From Flavobacterium azooxidireducens (GTDB taxonomy: Bacteria > Bacteroidota > Bacteroidia > Flavobacteriales > Flavobacteriaceae), in the NCBI RefSeq assembly GCF_023195775.1, contig NZ_CP096205.1, forward strand, positions 2,668,001 through 2,732,000: DNA of 64,000 nt. The letters are read 5' to 3'. Below, in pieces: positions 62,341 to 64,000 of the stretch (position 1 is the stretch's first letter; every line of letters starts with the position of its first letter). The notes beneath the pieces were generated by a model that searched no databases, was not told where the DNA came from, and worked only from the letters and a program-made list of their open reading frames with translations. The position numbers and the translations under genes are program-made.

Positions 62341-64000
62341 TTATGCTATCTAAAATCCAATCCTGTGTTTGGTCGTCTTTTAGAAAATGATTAAACCATT
62401 GTTTGATTCTTACACTTAAATCTTTCTGATTTTTATCGTTTGTAATGGAGTGACTTTCTCCATCGTATAGCAACAAAATGTGTTTCTTATTTAATCTACG
62501 CATCGCCAAGTAGAATTCGATGCTTTGCCGCCAATCTACTTGTTTATCCTGATTGCCAGCCCACGATAGAAGCGGCGTTTTTATATTTTCGATATGATTT
62601 AACGGTGAATTTTTTTCATATCCTATTTTATCTTCGAAATATGATTTGCCCATTCTCCATTGTTGGTTTTCAAAACGCCACATATCCGGTTTTCCTGTTT
62701 GCCAATTGAGCGTTAGATAAAACGACCTCATATCGGTAGCTGCTGCTCCTGCCACAGCTGTTGCAAATACATCTGTTTGAGTAATGATAAAATCGGTTTC
62801 ATACCCACCGAAAGAATGACCAATTAGACCAATTTTTTTTTCATCTACTATTCCCATATCTATTACGGCTTTTGTTCCGGCTAATGTGCAGTCTACCGCT
62901 GAATGGCCTAAATTGCCGATTTCGTAAGTAATGTCTGGAAAGAAAACAAAATATCCTGCTACTGAAAAATCAATCACATTGAACCCTTCTGAAGAATACG
63001 TTTCCGGAACTATATAATTGTGCATTTTGTATGATTGTTTCTCGTAGATGTGCACAATCATTGGGTATTTTTGTTCTGCTTTATAATCTACCGGAAAGTA
63101 AAGAAATCCTTTTAATTTCTGATTTTTTGAGTTGACATATTCTATTTCTTTGACTTTTGGCCACTGATAATTACTATGGTGTTTGTTGCTTCTTGCGATT
63201 ACTTTTCTTTTTACGTTTGGATTAATTGCCACTATTTGAGGAGGTAAATCGTAACTTTGTTCTTTGTAAACTACTGTATTATTATTGCTTTTTATTTGAT
63301 TTATCTTATTGAAAGTAGTGGTTAACTTCCTTTCTCTATCACTTCTTGTCCAAGAATATAATCCTTTACTTCCATTTTTGAATATGGCATTTAAAAAAAT
63401 ATCTCCTTCTAAATTCACGACATCGGAAACCCAGCCATCATAATTTGCTTTGCCATCGAATCCATTGTCTTCTTTTGAAAATCGAAATTGAATTTCTTGC
63501 TCTTTTCCTTTTGTTAATCTTTCTGCGTTTCCATTTATTGGATTTATCTCCCAAATATCAAACCGATCATAGAGTAAAATTGACTTATCGTTTGCAGTCC
63601 AACCCGGACAGCCGAGTGCGGTATTTTCAGTTGGTCTGTCACTTTTTATAGTTTCAAAATCTGATTTTAGTGATGCTGTTATGTTTGAATGTGTGTTACT
63701 TTCGACATTATATATCCACCAATTTGATTCTTTGAAATAGGCAATGAATCTCCCTTTAGGTGATGGAAGAGTTACTTGGACATAGGAAGACTGTTTCGTT
63801 AGCATTATTTCTCGTTGTTTTGTTGCGAGGTTTTCTATGTAGAAATCCATCGGACCAAGTGCAACATCAAATTGTGGTTCATACATTTTTTTGTTTGAAA
63901 GTATTGCCTGTTTAAAATCCGGAGTAAACATAATCCATGGGAATTCCTTATCGTTAATAAGACGGAAGGTGTTTTTTTGTGGAAACCAAATTGCCATTTT
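62336..64000 (-). CDS. S9-family prolyl oligopeptidase-like peptidase (5' end outside the window)
   Basis: At least 554 residues are present and the frame stays open to the right edge. S9 exported peptidases in Bacteroidota are usually 800-950 aa, so Met at 63997 is probably internal. The first roughly 280 residues look like a beta-propeller (FIAYFKESNWWIYNVESNTH, GWTANDKSILLYDRFDIWEI). An alpha/beta-hydrolase domain follows with nucleophile GHSFGGYE (Ser at about residue 395), an Asp in NQDKQVDW and a His in DGESHSI, completing the Ser-Asp-His triad. It is likely a periplasmic or exported peptidase for Pro-containing peptides. It is convergent with the MauE unit. Confidence 0.92.
   Translation of the reverse strand, partial: KMAIWFPQKNTFRLINDKEFPWIMFTPDFKQAILSNKKMYEPQFDVALGPMDFYIENLATKQREIMLTKQSSYVQVTLPSPKGRFIAYFKESNWWIYNVESNTHSNITASLKSDFETIKSDRPTENTALGCPGWTANDKSILLYDRFDIWEINPINGNAERLTKGKEQEIQFRFSKEDNGFDGKANYDGWVSDVVNLEGDIFLNAIFKNGSKGLYSWTRSDRERKLTTTFNKINQIKSNNNTVVYKEQSYDLPPQIVAINPNVKRKVIARSNKHHSNYQWPKVKEIEYVNSKNQKLKGFLYFPVDYKAEQKYPMIVHIYEKQSYKMHNYIVPETYSSEGFNVIDFSVAGYFVFFPDITYEIGNLGHSAVDCTLAGTKAVIDMGIVDEKKIGLIGHSFGGYETDFIITQTDVFATAVAGAAATDMRSFYLTLNWQTGKPDMWRFENQQWRMGKSYFEDKIGYEKNSPLNHIENIKTPLLSWAGNQDKQVDWRQSIEFYLAMRRLNKKHILLLYDGESHSITNDKNQKDLSVRIKQWFNHFLKDDQTQDWILDSIK

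Overview
The window comes from a low-GC member of the Bacteroidota, most likely a Flavobacterium-like Flavobacteriaceae. The signs are type IX secretion system (T9SS) cargo with both kinds of C-terminal sorting domain, a PorP/SprF plus OmpA pair, an RteC-type regulator, promoters of the Bacteroidota TTG / TAnnTTTG form, and almost no Shine-Dalgarno sequences. I recognised no rRNA, tRNA or CRISPR array.

Layout. (1) 1-9289: a gliding/T9SS surface cassette. It holds the 3' part of a giant type-B-sorted adhesin with nine almost identical 390-bp repeats, then a PorP/SprF-type protein and an OmpA-family protein. Two small overlapping receiver-like ORFs and a strong terminator follow. (2) 10.4-18.1 kb: an accessory island. 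A small HTH gene diverges from a five-gene-sized block containing a 251-aa unknown, a DUF5675-type protein and two small membrane proteins (a lysis-cassette-like order). Next come small unknown genes, one only 59 aa long, a gene-free kilobase packed with foldback DNA, and two decayed genes beside two unknown genes. (3) 18.7-21.1 kb: a signalling operon with a small cytosolic protein, a membrane protein, a NarL-family histidine kinase and a LuxR-type response regulator. (4) 21.5-40.3 kb: a polymorphic-toxin locus. A T9SS type A protein is followed by a roughly 4,370-residue SpvB/TcdB/RHS giant that is split by a frameshift in a G-rich tract. It carries a JAB-like tip and a putative immunity lipoprotein, and is followed by two orphan RHS tips, each with its own putative immunity gene. 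(5) 40.7-51.5 kb: a 1,658-aa PKD-type T9SS protein and three tandem paralogues of a beta-propeller-like T9SS protein; the middle paralogue has a Trp-to-amber stop. (6) 51.5-60.2 kb: a plasmid- or ICE-like module on the minus strand (HTH/excisionase-like, winged-helix replication-like, DnaC-like ATPase, unknown), a TPR-TM-AraC regulator, a lipoprotein, an RteC homologue and an AraC regulator, with REP-like hairpins between them. (7) 60.4-64.0 kb: a MauE/DoxX-like membrane protein paired with a small Cys-containing exported peptide (DUF6520-like), then an S9 peptidase running off the right edge.

Links between regions. An operator-like sequence, GTGAAAAT-(T)ACGT-ATTTTC(A/G), lies in front of the signalling operon and in front of the PKD T9SS gene. 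A related half-site lies in front of the toxin operon. In the latter two cases it abuts a promoter with the same 20-nt spacing. I infer that the LuxR-type regulator may control itself, the toxin operon and the large surface protein. The strongest candidates for new biology are this possible regulon, the split RHS giant with its exchangeable tips and a duplicated unknown insert domain, and the foldback array at 14 kb.
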